Positions 27,761 to 37,474 are shown, numbered from the stretch's first letter. The stretch is 64,000 nucleotides of DNA from Pseudonocardia hydrocarbonoxydans (GCF_006539565.1 NZ_BJNG01000016.1:239456-303455), one strand, 5' to 3'. Notes: generated from the sequence alone by a model not told the origin. Made by a program: numbers and translations.

Positions 27761-28264
27761 CCGTCTCCGGGGCGCTGCCCCGACCGGCCCGGAAACCATA
27801 TCGCACGGCGACCGGCGGACCGGGCGGGGGTGGGTCGGGCCGGACGGGGGTGTGCGGGGCGTCGGGATGCCCGCGTCGGACGGGGCGGCGCGCTGAGCGC
27901 CGGGGCTGGTTCGTCCGCCACGTCGCCCTCGACGACGCCACCCGCGCCCTGCGCGACCCACCCCTGGCCCACCCCGCGCGCACCCCGTCCCCCCGCGCGC
28001 ACGCTCGACGGTGCGCGCGGGGCGGGACGGTGCGCGCCGGGCCACACCCTGCGCGCGGGGCCACACCGTGCGCGCCTCACCGACCCCGCCCACGCGCCGC
28101 GTACCCCGCCCGCCCCCACGCGCACCCCCGTACCCCGACGCGCACCCTCGACGGTGCGCGCGGGGCGAGACGGTGCGCGCCGCGCCACACCGTGCGCGCA
28201 GGTCACACAGTGCTCGCAGGTCACAGTGCGCGCTGGGCGGCAGGAGCCCCCGACGACCGCGGGC
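27761..28264. other. Gene-free spacer with GGTGCGCGC-type repeats
   Basis: About 500 bases between the tRNA gene and the end of the alpha-galactosidase gene contain no credible coding sequence; open frames here arise from GC bias and give Arg/Pro/Ala-rich peptides. The stretch is dense in GGTGCGCGC and its complement GCGCGCACC, which can pair with one another, and includes an imperfect 60-bp duplication (see 27998 and 28141). Its function is unknown. Confidence 0.55.
27998..28200 (+). repeat. Imperfect 60-bp direct repeat, copies 143 bases apart
   Basis: Bases 27998-28057 and 28141-28200 match at 55 of 60 positions by eye. Each copy has two GGTGCGCGC words and a CCACACC box. The second copy is followed by further CACA(C/G)TG-type words up to about 28235. 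It lies in the gene-free spacer upstream of the tRNA 5' end and downstream of the alpha-galactosidase stop. Confidence 0.75.
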
Positions 28265-30367
28265 TCAGCGGGGCTCGACGTGCAGCACCACCGCCTGCCC
28301 CGGAGCCAGCAGCGGGGCGGCCACGCCGACCCGGCCCAGCACACCCCCGGTCAGCTCGACGCCGGTGTCGAGCCACGCCGGCTGCCGGACCGCGAACGAC
28401 GGCCGCAGCTCCCCCGCCTCCGGGCGCAGGCGCAGGTGGTAGCGGCGGGCCGGGTCGAGGCCGGGCAGGCGCAGCCGCGGCGGCACCGCGTCCGCACCGG
28501 AGTGCAGCCTCAGGTAGGCGTACACCGCACCGCGGGGACCGACGACGCCGTGCAGCACCAGCCCCTCACCCGGGTCGTCGGCGCGGACGGTCCGCCCGGT
28601 GTGCAGCAGCCCGCGCAGCTCCTTGTGGAGCCCGGCCCAGGCGCGCAGCCGCGCGAGGTCCTCCGGCGGCACCGCCGTGAGGTCCCACTCGATCCCGGCG
28701 TGCCCGAACAGCGAGCTCACCAGGCGCAGCGGCAGACCGGAGGCCCGTCCGGTGGTGTGCGAGACCGGCGCCCCCACGTGCGTCCCGACCAGCTCGGGCG
28801 GCAGCAGCAACCCGGTCCAGCGCTGGATCGACTGGCGTTCCACGGGGTCGGTCGTGTCCGAGGCCCAGACCCGGTCGGTGCGGGCCAGGATGCCCAGGTC
28901 GGCGCGCGCGCCGCCGGAGGCGCAGGACTCGATCTCGCAGCGCGGGTGCCGGGCCCGCAGCTCGTCGAGCAGGCGGTAGAGCGCGTGGGTCTGGGCGTGC
29001 GTGCCCGGCACCCCGTCGTGCACGGGCTCGTGCAGGTCGCGGTTGTGGTCCCACTTGAGCGCGTCGAGGTCGTAGGTGCCGACCAGGGCGTCGAGCGCGT
29101 CGAGGACGTGGGCGAACGCCTCCGGGCGGGCCAGGTCGAGCACCTGCTGGTGGCGCCACGACCGCGGGATACGCCCGGGCGCGGCCAGCAGCCAGTCGGG
29201 GTGGGCACGCGCGAGGTCGGAGTCGGGCGAGACCATCTCCGGTTCCACCCACAGCCCGAACTGCATGCCCAGCCCGCGGACGTGGTCGACGAGCGGGTGC
29301 AGGCCGTCGGGCCACACCGAGGGATCGACGGTCCAGTCCCCCAGCGCCGTCGTGTCGTCGCGGCGGCCGCGGAACCAGCCGTCGTCGAGGACGAACCGCT
29401 CCACGCCGACGGCCGCGGCCCGGTCGGCGAGGTCGGTGAGCCGGGCCGGGTCGTGGTCGAAGTAGACGGCCTCCCAGGTGTTGCAGGTCAGCGGCCGCGG
29501 CGTCCGGGGATGCGAGGCCCGGGCGCGGACGTACGCATGGAGCCGCGCCGACAGGCCGTCGAGACCACTGTCCGACCAGGCCGCCACCAGTGGAGGCGCG
29601 TCGTAGGAGGCCCCGGGCGCCAGCACCAGCGGCCGCACCAGCTCTCCCCCGCCCAGCACCGTGACGCCCTCGGGCACCCGTTCGACGACGTGCTCGGCGT
29701 CGCCGCTCCACGCCACGTGCACCGCCCACACCTCGCCGTGCCCGAACCCGAAGCCCGGCGTGCCCGCCACGAGCAGCGGCGTGCCGTCGTGGCCGGGCCG
29801 CCCGCGCCACGACTCCCGCGACCGGATGCCGACGTGCAGCGGCGAGCGCTGCGGGGAGTTCTCGCGGCACCAGCGGCCGGTCAGGTCGAGCAGCTCGCGC
29901 GCGTGCCCCGGTAGCGGCAGCAGCGGGGTGAGCCCGTCGAGGACGTAGGGGGTGGCGCCGTCGTTGCGCAGCGCGACGCGGACGACGAGCACCCCGGACG
30001 GTTCCAGCGACAGCCGCAGGTCCAGGGCCAGCCCCTCGGCGGCGGCGGTCACCGCCAGCTCCGGCCCGTCGACGGCCACGCCCGACACCGACCAGCGGGG
30101 GAACGCGCCGCGGCCCGCGCGGTGGCCCCGCACGGCCGGCCGCCCGGGCCACCCGTCGGCCGCCCCCGGCAGCACCGTGAGCGGCCACGGCTCGTCGAGC
30201 GCGCTGTGCGCGACGGCCGGGACCAGCGCCGCGGCCGTCGCCGCCGGGTCGTCGCCGGGCACGTCGGCACCCCAGTGCAGGACCCGGGGCAGGGCGTCGG
30301 GCGAGACGTCGAGCAGGAGGCCGACGCCGCCGGCCCGGAGCCGCACGATGTTCGAACTTGTCGGCAT
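28265..30367 (-). CDS. Alpha-galactosidase, glycoside hydrolase family 36
   Basis: A 700-residue cytoplasmic GH36 enzyme (no signal peptide). An N-terminal beta-sandwich precedes the (beta/alpha)8 barrel, where DALKWDHNRDL places the nucleophile Asp440 and ASDTTDPVERQ the acid/base Asp507; ESCASGGARADLGIL is another family signature. It releases terminal alpha-galactose from sugars such as melibiose or raffinose. It is divergent from the sugar ABC importer across about 100 bases, so both are likely switched on together. Confidence 0.92.
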   Translation of the reverse strand: MPTSSNIVRLRAGGVGLLLDVSPDALPRVLHWGADVPGDDPAATAAALVPAVAHSALDEPWPLTVLPGAADGWPGRPAVRGHRAGRGAFPRWSVSGVAVDGPELAVTAAAEGLALDLRLSLEPSGVLVVRVALRNDGATPYVLDGLTPLLPLPGHARELLDLTGRWCRENSPQRSPLHVGIRSRESWRGRPGHDGTPLLVAGTPGFGFGHGEVWAVHVAWSGDAEHVVERVPEGVTVLGGGELVRPLVLAPGASYDAPPLVAAWSDSGLDGLSARLHAYVRARASHPRTPRPLTCNTWEAVYFDHDPARLTDLADRAAAVGVERFVLDDGWFRGRRDDTTALGDWTVDPSVWPDGLHPLVDHVRGLGMQFGLWVEPEMVSPDSDLARAHPDWLLAAPGRIPRSWRHQQVLDLARPEAFAHVLDALDALVGTYDLDALKWDHNRDLHEPVHDGVPGTHAQTHALYRLLDELRARHPRCEIESCASGGARADLGILARTDRVWASDTTDPVERQSIQRWTGLLLPPELVGTHVGAPVSHTTGRASGLPLRLVSSLFGHAGIEWDLTAVPPEDLARLRAWAGLHKELRGLLHTGRTVRADDPGEGLVLHGVVGPRGAVYAYLRLHSGADAVPPRLRLPGLDPARRYHLRLRPEAGELRPSFAVRQPAWLDTGVELTGGVLGRVGVAAPLLAPGQAVVLHVEPR

Positions 30368-30470
30368 ATGGCGCCTTCCTCTGTTGGACTCTGTTGAAAA
30401 GTATTGACTTTACGGGAGCATTACGCCATCGTTCGGCGATCCGACCACCTCACCGTCGAGGAGCCGCTCC
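30368..30470. promoter_or_regulatory. Divergent promoter/operator region of the galactoside locus
   Basis: This short spacer contains the most AT-rich tract in the window. Two CTGTTG words (30381 and 30391) lie exactly 10 bases apart, one helical turn, next to a TTGACT (30404-30409) that could act as a -35 element for the importer operon; no good -10 is evident. The tandem CTGTTG words are candidates for DeoR-family regulator binding, the regulator being encoded in the same operon. Assignment is inferred. Confidence 0.45.
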
Positions 30471-31814
30471 ATGTCCCCCACCCCCTGGCGTCGTCGCCTG
30501 CTCGCGACACTCACCGTGGCCCCGCTCGTCGCACTCGCCGCCTGCAGCGGCGGCGGCGGCGGTGACGGAGGCGGTGCCGCGGCCGGCTGCGAGCCGTCCG
30601 ACGGGCCCGTCGAGCTGACGTTCACCTCCTGGGTGCCGGGCGTCGAGGAGGCCGTGGCGCTGTGGAACGAACAGAACCCGAACGTCCAGGTCCGGGCCGA
30701 GAGCGTGCCCGCGGGCAACGCGGGTACCTACAGCAACCTGTTCAACGCGCTGCAGGCGAACACGGCACCGGACCTGAGCCAGGTCGAGTACGACTCGCTG
30801 TCGAGCTTCCGGCTGCAGAACGGGCTCGTCGACATCGCGGCGTGCGCCGGTGTCACGGACGCGCAGTCGCAGTTCGTCGACTGGACGTGGTCGCAGGTGC
30901 AGCTCGGTGACGAGGGCGTCTACGCGGTGCCACAGGACACCGGCCCGATGGCGCTGTTCTACCGCAAGGACCTCTTCGACGCCGCCGGCATTCCCGCCCC
31001 CACCACCTGGGAGGAGTACTACCAGGCCGCCGTCGCGCTGAAGGCCGCGAACCCCGAGGCCCGGATCACCCACTTCCCGCAGCAGGACGCCAACTGGTTC
31101 ACCGGGCTGCTGTGGCAGAACCGGGCCGGCCTGTTCGACATCGAGGGCGACACGCTGTCGGTCACCGTCGACAGCCCGCAGAGCCGCCAGGTCGCCGAGT
31201 ACTGGCAGCGGATGATCGACGAGCAGCTGGTCGCCACCAACCTGCAGGGCTTCTCCACCGAGCTGTACTCCGCCTGGAACACCGGCACCGTCGCCACCTG
31301 GGTGTCGGCGGCGTGGGGCTACTCGACGATCCGCGACAACGCCCCCGACACCGCCGGGCAGTGGGCCGTCGCGCCCATGCCGCAGTGGGAGGCGGGCGGC
31401 GCCAGCGCCGGCAACTGGGGCGGTTCGACCACCGCGGTCTTCTCGGGCACCGAGCACCCCTACGAGGCGGCGCAGTTCGCGCTGTGGCTCAACACCGACC
31501 CCGCGTCGCTGGAGATCCTCAACGCCGAGGGCGGCCTGTTCCCCGCCGCGACGGCCGGGCAGGACCTGCCGGCTCTGAGCTCGGGCGTGGACTTCTACGG
31601 CGGCCAGCCGATCTTCGACGTGTTCACCGAGGCGTCCGGCCAGGTCGACACCGACTTCACGTGGGGCCCGACCATGACCGACACCTACACCGCCCTGTCC
31701 GACGGCTTCACCGCCGCGCTCAACGGCCAGGGCACGCTGTCCGACGCACTGGGTGCGGCGCAGGCGTCCTCGCTGGACGCCCTGCGGGCCCAGGGCATCC
31801 AGGTGGAAGGCTGA
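30471..31814 (+). CDS. ABC transporter sugar-binding lipoprotein
   Basis: A 447-residue extracellular solute-binding protein (family 1). The signal peptide ends at the lipobox LAAC, with Cys25 the lipidated residue, followed by a Gly/Asp linker. Family segments include ELTFTSWVPGVEEAV, GIPAPTTWEEYYQAA and a C-terminal LNGQGTLSDALGAAQ. It should capture an oligosaccharide, most likely an alpha- or beta-galactoside given the neighbours, and deliver it to the two permeases encoded downstream. Confidence 0.9.
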   Translation: MSPTPWRRRLLATLTVAPLVALAACSGGGGGDGGGAAAGCEPSDGPVELTFTSWVPGVEEAVALWNEQNPNVQVRAESVPAGNAGTYSNLFNALQANTAPDLSQVEYDSLSSFRLQNGLVDIAACAGVTDAQSQFVDWTWSQVQLGDEGVYAVPQDTGPMALFYRKDLFDAAGIPAPTTWEEYYQAAVALKAANPEARITHFPQQDANWFTGLLWQNRAGLFDIEGDTLSVTVDSPQSRQVAEYWQRMIDEQLVATNLQGFSTELYSAWNTGTVATWVSAAWGYSTIRDNAPDTAGQWAVAPMPQWEAGGASAGNWGGSTTAVFSGTEHPYEAAQFALWLNTDPASLEILNAEGGLFPAATAGQDLPALSSGVDFYGGQPIFDVFTEASGQVDTDFTWGPTMTDTYTALSDGFTAALNGQGTLSDALGAAQASSLDALRAQGIQVEG

Positions 31815-31816
31815 TC

Positions 31817-32767
31817 ATGGCGACCCCGGTCGTCACCACCTCGTCGGGGCCGTCGCGCACGGCCCCGGCGGGGCGCCGCCCGGCCGCCCGTCTGGCCGGC
31901 CGCCGTGCGTGGGTCGTGTTCGTGGTGCCCTTCGCGATCCCCTTCGTGCTGTTCTACCTCGCGCCCATCGGCTACGCGATCGTCCAGTCGTTCCTGCGCA
32001 CCGAGCGCTCGGGCGGCATCTTCGGGCAGGCGCGCACCGTGTTCACGGGGTTCGACCAGTACGCCGCCGTCTTCGCCGACCCGGTGTTCCTCCAGGGCAT
32101 CGGCCGGATGCTGCTGTTCGGCGTCGTCCAGGTGCCGATCATGCTGGCGCTCGCGCTGGGCCTGGCCCTGCTGCTGGACGCGGGCGTGTCGCGGTTCAAG
32201 CGCTTCTTCCGGATCGCCTACTTCCTGCCCTACGGCATCCCGGGCGTCATCGCGGCGCTGATGTGGGGCTTCCTCTACAGCCCGCAGCTCTCACCGATCG
32301 TCGACCTGTTCGACGCGATCGGCCCGCGGCCGGACTTCCTGGGCGCGGGAACGATCCTGTGGTCGATCGCGAACATCGTCACCTGGACCTACACCGGCTA
32401 CAACATGCTGATCATCTTCGCGGCGCTGCAGGCGGTGCCGCCGGAGGTGTCGGAGGCCGCGTACATGGACGGCGCGGGTGCCTGGCGGATCGCCTGGAGC
32501 ATCAAGATCCCGCTGGTCCGGCCCGCCCTGATCCTCACCGCGGTGTTCTCCATCATCGGCACGCTGCAGCTGTTCACCGAGCCGATCGTGCTGCGCGCCA
32601 TCTCCACGAACGTGACCAGCGGCTACACCCCCAACCTGCTCGCGTTCACGATCGCGTCGGGCAACAACTACCCGCTCGCCGCCGCCACCTCGGTGGTGCT
32701 GGCGCTCGGCACGTTCGTGCTGTCGTTCGGGTTCTTCCGGTTCGCCCAGCGGAAGGGGTGGTCATGA
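31817..32767 (+). CDS. Sugar ABC transporter permease (MalF/LacF-type)
   Basis: A 316-residue inner-membrane permease with six predicted helices, starting at about residue 30 (WVVFVVPFAIPFVLFYLAP). The EAA loop that docks the ATPase reads EAAYMDGAGAWRIAWSIKIPLVRP. It begins two bases after the binding-protein gene ends and overlaps the second permease gene (ATGA). It forms the heterodimeric channel with the next gene product. Confidence 0.9.
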   Translation: MATPVVTTSSGPSRTAPAGRRPAARLAGRRAWVVFVVPFAIPFVLFYLAPIGYAIVQSFLRTERSGGIFGQARTVFTGFDQYAAVFADPVFLQGIGRMLLFGVVQVPIMLALALGLALLLDAGVSRFKRFFRIAYFLPYGIPGVIAALMWGFLYSPQLSPIVDLFDAIGPRPDFLGAGTILWSIANIVTWTYTGYNMLIIFAALQAVPPEVSEAAYMDGAGAWRIAWSIKIPLVRPALILTAVFSIIGTLQLFTEPIVLRAISTNVTSGYTPNLLAFTIASGNNYPLAAATSVVLALGTFVLSFGFFRFAQRKGWS

Positions 32768-33666
32768 CCACCGCGACGAGGGAACGGGCCGCGACGAAAG
32801 ACCGGGCCGCGAAGGAGCGCAAGCCGGGCACCGAGGGCCCGGTGTCCGTCGGCGTCGCGCTGGTGTTCCTGACGCTGATGGCCGGGTACTTCCTGATGCC
32901 CGTCTACTGGCTGCTGGTCAACGCCACGAAGTCGCAGCGCGACCTCGTGACGACCAACGGGTTCGCGTTCGCCGAGGTCCAGCTCGGGCAGAACCTCGCC
33001 GACCTGTTCGCCCGCGACGACGGCGTCTTCGGCCGCTGGGCCCTGAACTCCCTGCTCTACGCCGGGCTGGGCGCGGCCGTCGGCACGATCCTGGCCGCGA
33101 TGGCCGGGTACGGGATCGCCAAGTACGAGTTCCGGGGCCGCGAGCTGCTGTTCGGCTTCGCGCTCGGCGGCGTGCTCGTCCCGGCCACCGCGCTCGCATT
33201 GCCGCTGTTCCTCATGTTCGCCGGCGTCGGGCTGACCAACACCTACTGGGCGGTGTTCCTGCCGAGCATCGTCAGCCCGTTCGGGGTGTACCTCTCGCGG
33301 GTCTACGCGGCGGCGAGCGTGCCCGACGAGCTGCTCGACGCCGGGCGGGTCGACGGCGCGAGCGAGCTGCGGATCTTCTTCACGGTCTCGATCCGGCTGA
33401 TGGCCCCGGCGCTGGTGACGGTGTTCCTGTTCCAGTTCGTGGCCATCTGGAACAACTTCCTGCTGCCGCTGATCATGCTCCAGGACACCTCGCTCTATCC
33501 GCTCACCTACGGTCTGTACACGTGGGCGTCACTGGTGTCGCGGGACCCGTCCCTGCAGGTGCTGGCCATCGTCGGCTCCCTGGTGTCGGTGATCCCGCTG
33601 ATCATCACATTCGTGACCCTGCAGCGGTTCTGGCGCAGCGGGCTGGCCGCGGGGTCGGTGAAGTGA
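32764..33666 (+). CDS. Sugar ABC transporter permease (MalG/LacG-type)
   Basis: A 300-residue permease with six helices; a hydrophilic Lys/Arg/Glu-rich N-terminal tail of about 25 residues precedes the first. The EAA-type loop is DELLDAGRVDGASELRIFFTVSIRLMAP, slightly altered at the first residues. Its stop overlaps the GTG of the beta-galactosidase gene. No ATP-binding subunit is encoded in the locus, so a shared MsiK-like ATPase elsewhere is expected. Confidence 0.9.
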   Translation: MTTATRERAATKDRAAKERKPGTEGPVSVGVALVFLTLMAGYFLMPVYWLLVNATKSQRDLVTTNGFAFAEVQLGQNLADLFARDDGVFGRWALNSLLYAGLGAAVGTILAAMAGYGIAKYEFRGRELLFGFALGGVLVPATALALPLFLMFAGVGLTNTYWAVFLPSIVSPFGVYLSRVYAAASVPDELLDAGRVDGASELRIFFTVSIRLMAPALVTVFLFQFVAIWNNFLLPLIMLQDTSLYPLTYGLYTWASLVSRDPSLQVLAIVGSLVSVIPLIITFVTLQRFWRSGLAAGSVK

Positions 33667-35627
33667 GCGCGTTCCCGTTCCGGGGCGTCGCCATGGGGTG
33701 CGACTACAACCCCGAGCAGTGGCCGCGGGAGGTGTGGCGCGAGGACGTCGCGCTGATGCGGGAGGCCGGCGTCGGGTTCGTGACGCTCGGGGTGTTCTCC
33801 TGGGCGTTGCTGCAGCCCGCGCCGGACCGCTGGGACTTCGGCTGGTTCGACGAGGTCGTCGAGCTGCTCCACGGCGCCGGGATCGCGATCGACCTGGCCA
33901 CGGCGACGGCGTCCCCACCGCCGTGGCTGACCGCGGCGTACCCGGAGATCCTGCCGGTCGACGAGTCGATGCGGGTGGTCTGGCCGGGCAGCCGGCAGGC
34001 CTGGTGCCCGAGCAGCCCGGTGTTCCGCGGCCACGCCCTCGCGCTCACCGAACAGCTGGCCTTCCGCTACGGCGACCACCCGGCCGTGCGCCTGTGGCAC
34101 GTGTCCAACGAGCTGGGCTGCCACAACGGCCGCTGCTGGTGCGACGTGTCGGCGGCGGCGTTCCGGCGCTGGCTCGCCGACCGGTACGGCTCGGTCGAGA
34201 AGCTGAACGACGCCTGGGGCACGGCGTTCTGGTCGCAGCACTACGGGTCCTTCGACGAGGTGCTGCCCCCGCGGCTCACCGGCGCCTCCCCCAACCCCGG
34301 CCACGAGCTGGACTTCGCCCGCTTCTCCTCCGACGAGCTGCTGGCGCACTACCGGGCCGAGCGCGACGTGATCCGCGCGCACTCGGCCGTGCCCGTCACC
34401 ACCAACCTCATGGTGACCGCGCACCAGGACCAGCAGGACAACTTCCGCTGGGCCCGCGAGCTGGACCTGGTGTCCAACGACCACTACCTCGACGGGCGGC
34501 TGCCCGACCCCCGCGCCGAGCTCGACTTCGCCGCCGACCTCACCCGCGGGGTCGCCCGCCGCGAGCCGTGGCTGCTCATGGAGACCGCCACCTCCGCGGT
34601 GAACTGGCAGCCGGTGAACCTGGCCAAGCGGCCCGGCGAGCTGCTGGTGGACGCGCTGACCCACGTCGCCCGCGGGGCCGACGGGATCGGGTTCTTCCAG
34701 TGGCGGGCCTCGCGCGCGGGCGCGGAGAAGTTCCACTCCGCGCTGGTGCCGCACGCGGGTGCCGACTCGGCCCGGTTCCGGGAGGTCGTCGCCCTCGGTG
34801 ACGCGCTCGCCCGGCTCGCGCCCGTCGCCGGGTCGCCGGTGGAGGCCGAGGTCGCGCTGCTGTTCGACTGGGAGGCCTGGTGGGCGTGCGACCGGCCCTC
34901 GATGCCCAGTGGCGAGCTGCGCTACCTCGACGCGGCGCACCGCTGGCACGCCGCGTTCACCGGGCTCGGGGCAGGGGTCGACGTCGTGCACCCCTCGGCC
35001 GACCTGGACCGCTACGCCGTCGTCGTCGTCCCGACGCTCTACCTGTGCGCCGACGCCGACGCCGACGGGGTCGCCGCCGCCGCCCGGCGCGGGGCGCAGG
35101 TGGTCGTCACCTACTTCTCCGGCATCGCCGACGAGCGCGACCACGTCCGTCTCGGCGGCTATCCCGGCGCGTTCCGCGAGCTGCTGGGGGTGCGCGCGGA
35201 GGAGTTCGCGCCGCTGCCGCCCGGCGTCACCGTCACCCTCGACGACGGCGCCACCGCCGACCTGTGGACCGAGGTCCTCGCGGCCCCGGACGCCGAGGTG
35301 GTCGCGTCCTTCGTCGACGGCCCGGTCGCGGGTGCGCCCGCGCTCACCCGGCGCGGGGTCGACGCGGGCGCCGCCTGGTACGTCGCCACCCGCCTCGACG
35401 CCGCCGCGACGGCGGCGCTCGCGGCCCGGGTCGCCGCGGCCGCGGGGATGCCGGCGACGGCGCTGCCCCCGGGCGTCACACTGACCCGGCGCGGCCGTCA
35501 CGCGTTCGTCCTCAACCGGGGCGACCGGCCCGCGCCCGTCGACGTGCGCGGCACCGACCTGCTCACCGGCGCGCCCTTCCCCGGCGTCGTCGCCGGCCGG
35601 TCGGCCGCCGTCGTGGAGGAGGTGTAG
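33663..35627 (+). CDS. Beta-galactosidase, glycoside hydrolase family 42
   Basis: A 654-residue GH42 enzyme beginning at GTG 33663. The barrel shows GCDYNPEQWPREVW, the acid/base Glu150 in HVSNELGCH and the nucleophile Glu307 in LLMETATS. A Cys cluster after Glu150 (CHNGRCWC) matches the zinc site of this family. The trimerisation and C-terminal beta domains are present. No signal peptide: it acts on imported galactosides. It lies directly before the DeoR-type regulator, with no bases between. Confidence 0.93.
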   Translation: MSAFPFRGVAMGCDYNPEQWPREVWREDVALMREAGVGFVTLGVFSWALLQPAPDRWDFGWFDEVVELLHGAGIAIDLATATASPPPWLTAAYPEILPVDESMRVVWPGSRQAWCPSSPVFRGHALALTEQLAFRYGDHPAVRLWHVSNELGCHNGRCWCDVSAAAFRRWLADRYGSVEKLNDAWGTAFWSQHYGSFDEVLPPRLTGASPNPGHELDFARFSSDELLAHYRAERDVIRAHSAVPVTTNLMVTAHQDQQDNFRWARELDLVSNDHYLDGRLPDPRAELDFAADLTRGVARREPWLLMETATSAVNWQPVNLAKRPGELLVDALTHVARGADGIGFFQWRASRAGAEKFHSALVPHAGADSARFREVVALGDALARLAPVAGSPVEAEVALLFDWEAWWACDRPSMPSGELRYLDAAHRWHAAFTGLGAGVDVVHPSADLDRYAVVVVPTLYLCADADADGVAAAARRGAQVVVTYFSGIADERDHVRLGGYPGAFRELLGVRAEEFAPLPPGVTVTLDDGATADLWTEVLAAPDAEVVASFVDGPVAGAPALTRRGVDAGAAWYVATRLDAAATAALAARVAAAAGMPATALPPGVTLTRRGRHAFVLNRGDRPAPVDVRGTDLLTGAPFPGVVAGRSAAVVEEV

Positions 35628-36383
35628 ATGCTCGCCCGGCAACGCCAGGAACTGATCCTCGACGCGGTGCGGACGACCGGTGGCGCACGGGTGTCCGAGC
35701 TCGTCGACACCCTCGGCGTGTCCGACATGACCGTGCGCCGCGACATCGAGGTGCTGGCCCGGCGCGGGCTGGTCACCCGGGTGCACGGCGGGGCCACCGC
35801 GGCCGGGTCGAGCGTGGAGGAACCCGGGTTCGCGGCGAAGTCCGGCCGGAACCCGGCGGCGAAGCAGTCGATCGCGACGGCCGCCGCGGCGCTGATCGAG
35901 CCCGGCGCGTCGGTCGCGCTGTCGGCCGGGACCACCACGCACGCGGTGGCCACGGCCCTGCTCGGCGTGCCCGGGCTGACCGTCGTCACCAACTCGCTGC
36001 GGGTGGCGGAGGTGCTGTGGGCGGGTGACGCGACGGTGGTGCTCACCGGCGGCGAACGCACCCCGTCCGACGCGCTCGTCGGGCCGGTGGCGGTGGCGGC
36101 GCTGCGCGGCCTGCACGTCGACTGGTTGCTGATGGGCGTGCACGGGATGGACGTCGAGGCCGGGTTCACGACACCGAACCTGGCCGAGGCGGAGACGAAC
36201 CGGGCGCTGGTGGCCACCGCGAGGCGGGTGGCCGTGGTGGCCGACAACTCGAAGTGGGGGGTGGTGGGGTTGAGCACGATCGCGGCCCTGGACGAGGTCG
36301 ACGTACTGGTCAGCGACGACGGGCTGGAGCCGGACGCGCGGCGGACGCTCGACGAGTGCTGCGGACGGCTGGTGCTGGCGTGA
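35628..36383 (+). CDS. DeoR/GlpR-family transcriptional regulator of the galactoside locus
   Basis: A 251-residue DeoR-family regulator: an N-terminal winged helix (QRQELILDAV, SELVDTLGVSDMTVRRDIEVL, GLVTRVHGGA) and a sugar-phosphate-binding DeoRC domain (GTTTHAVATAL-like AGTTTHAVATALL, then VTNSLRVAEVL). It begins directly at the end of the beta-galactosidase gene and overlaps galT by GTGA. It likely represses the divergent GH36/importer promoters until a galactose-pathway phosphate binds; that role is inferred from position. Confidence 0.9.
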   Translation: MLARQRQELILDAVRTTGGARVSELVDTLGVSDMTVRRDIEVLARRGLVTRVHGGATAAGSSVEEPGFAAKSGRNPAAKQSIATAAAALIEPGASVALSAGTTTHAVATALLGVPGLTVVTNSLRVAEVLWAGDATVVLTGGERTPSDALVGPVAVAALRGLHVDWLLMGVHGMDVEAGFTTPNLAEAETNRALVATARRVAVVADNSKWGVVGLSTIAALDEVDVLVSDDGLEPDARRTLDECCGRLVLA

Positions 36384-37474
36384 TCCGCACCGACGCCCCG
36401 ATGGCCGACGGACGCGTCCTGCGCTACTACGACGAGACACCCGGGAGGGTCCCACCGCCCGACCCGCGCGACCTGCCCGCCGTCGAGCACGGGTCGGTGA
36501 TGCGCTTCGACGTGCTCACCGGCGAGTGGGTGACGATCGCGGCGCACCGGATGAACCGGACCCACATGCCGCCGGCCGACCAGTGCCCGCTGTGCCCGTC
36601 GCGGCCCGGCGGCGAGCCGTCGGAGATCCCGGCCGACGCCTACGACGTGGTGGTCTTCGACAACCGCTTCCCCTCGTTCGGCGAGACGATGACCGAGGTC
36701 CCGGCCGAGGTGGACGGGAACCCGCTGTGGCCCCAGCGCCCGGCCACCGGCCACTGCGAGGTCATGTGCTTCACCTCCGACCACGAGGCGGCGTTCTCCT
36801 CGCTCTCGCTCGAGCGGGTGCGCACCGTGATCGACGTGTGGGCCGACCGCACCGCCGAGCTGTCGGCGACCGAGGGCATCGAGCAGGTGTTCCCGTTCGA
36901 GAACCGGGGGCGCGAGATCGGGGTGTCGCTGCAGCACCCGCACGGCCAGATCTTCGGCTACCCCTACGTCACGCCGCGCACGGCGCAGCTGCTGACCCGC
37001 GCCGGGGCGCACCGCCAGCGCACCGGGCGCGACCTGATGGAGGACGTGCTCACCGGCGAGCGCAAGGCCGGGCACCGCGTCGTGATCGACGGCGAGCACT
37101 GGACGGCGTTCGTGCCGGCCGCGGCGCGCTGGCCGGTGGAGGTGCACCTCGTCCCGCACCGCGCCGTGCCCGACCTCGCCGCGCTGTCCGACGAGGAGCG
37201 CACCGAGCTGGCCGTGGTGTACCGCGACCTTCTCGGGCGGGTGGAGCGCTACTTCGGCCCCGAGGGTGCCGACCCGCCCTACATCGCCGCGTGGCACCAG
37301 GCGCCGGTGCACACCGGCCGCGACCTCACCCGCCTGCACCTGCAGCTGTTCTCCCTGCGCCGCGCCCCGGGCAAGCTCAAGTACCTGGCCGGGTCGGAGT
37401 CCGGGATGGCCGCGTGGCTGGGCGACGCCTCCCCCGAGCGGATCGCCGAGCGGTTGCGCGAGGTGGGCGCGTGA
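36380..37474 (+). CDS. galT: Galactose-1-phosphate uridylyltransferase
   Basis: A 364-residue GalT. It exchanges UMP between UDP-glucose and galactose-1-phosphate in the Leloir pathway. The active site LQHPHGQIFGYPY contains the uridylylated His188; a CPLC pair near residue 74 is a typical metal site; FDNRFPSF and EVHLVPHR are family segments. GTG 36380 overlaps the regulator stop, and its own end overlaps galK by GTGA. galE, needed to complete the pathway, is not in this window. Confidence 0.94.
   Translation: MIRTDAPMADGRVLRYYDETPGRVPPPDPRDLPAVEHGSVMRFDVLTGEWVTIAAHRMNRTHMPPADQCPLCPSRPGGEPSEIPADAYDVVVFDNRFPSFGETMTEVPAEVDGNPLWPQRPATGHCEVMCFTSDHEAAFSSLSLERVRTVIDVWADRTAELSATEGIEQVFPFENRGREIGVSLQHPHGQIFGYPYVTPRTAQLLTRAGAHRQRTGRDLMEDVLTGERKAGHRVVIDGEHWTAFVPAAARWPVEVHLVPHRAVPDLAALSDEERTELAVVYRDLLGRVERYFGPEGADPPYIAAWHQAPVHTGRDLTRLHLQLFSLRRAPGKLKYLAGSESGMAAWLGDASPERIAERLREVGA

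Noticed and set aside
27689..28264. tRNA-Asn as an integration site of a genomic island
   Set aside because: No integrase gene, no direct repeat of the tRNA 3' end, and flanking genes have the same GC content and gene style as the rest of the window.
33507..36455. 982-codon open frame antisense to the GH42 and DeoR genes
   Set aside because: No domain features; it covers the well-supported beta-galactosidase and regulator genes with their intact catalytic residues.
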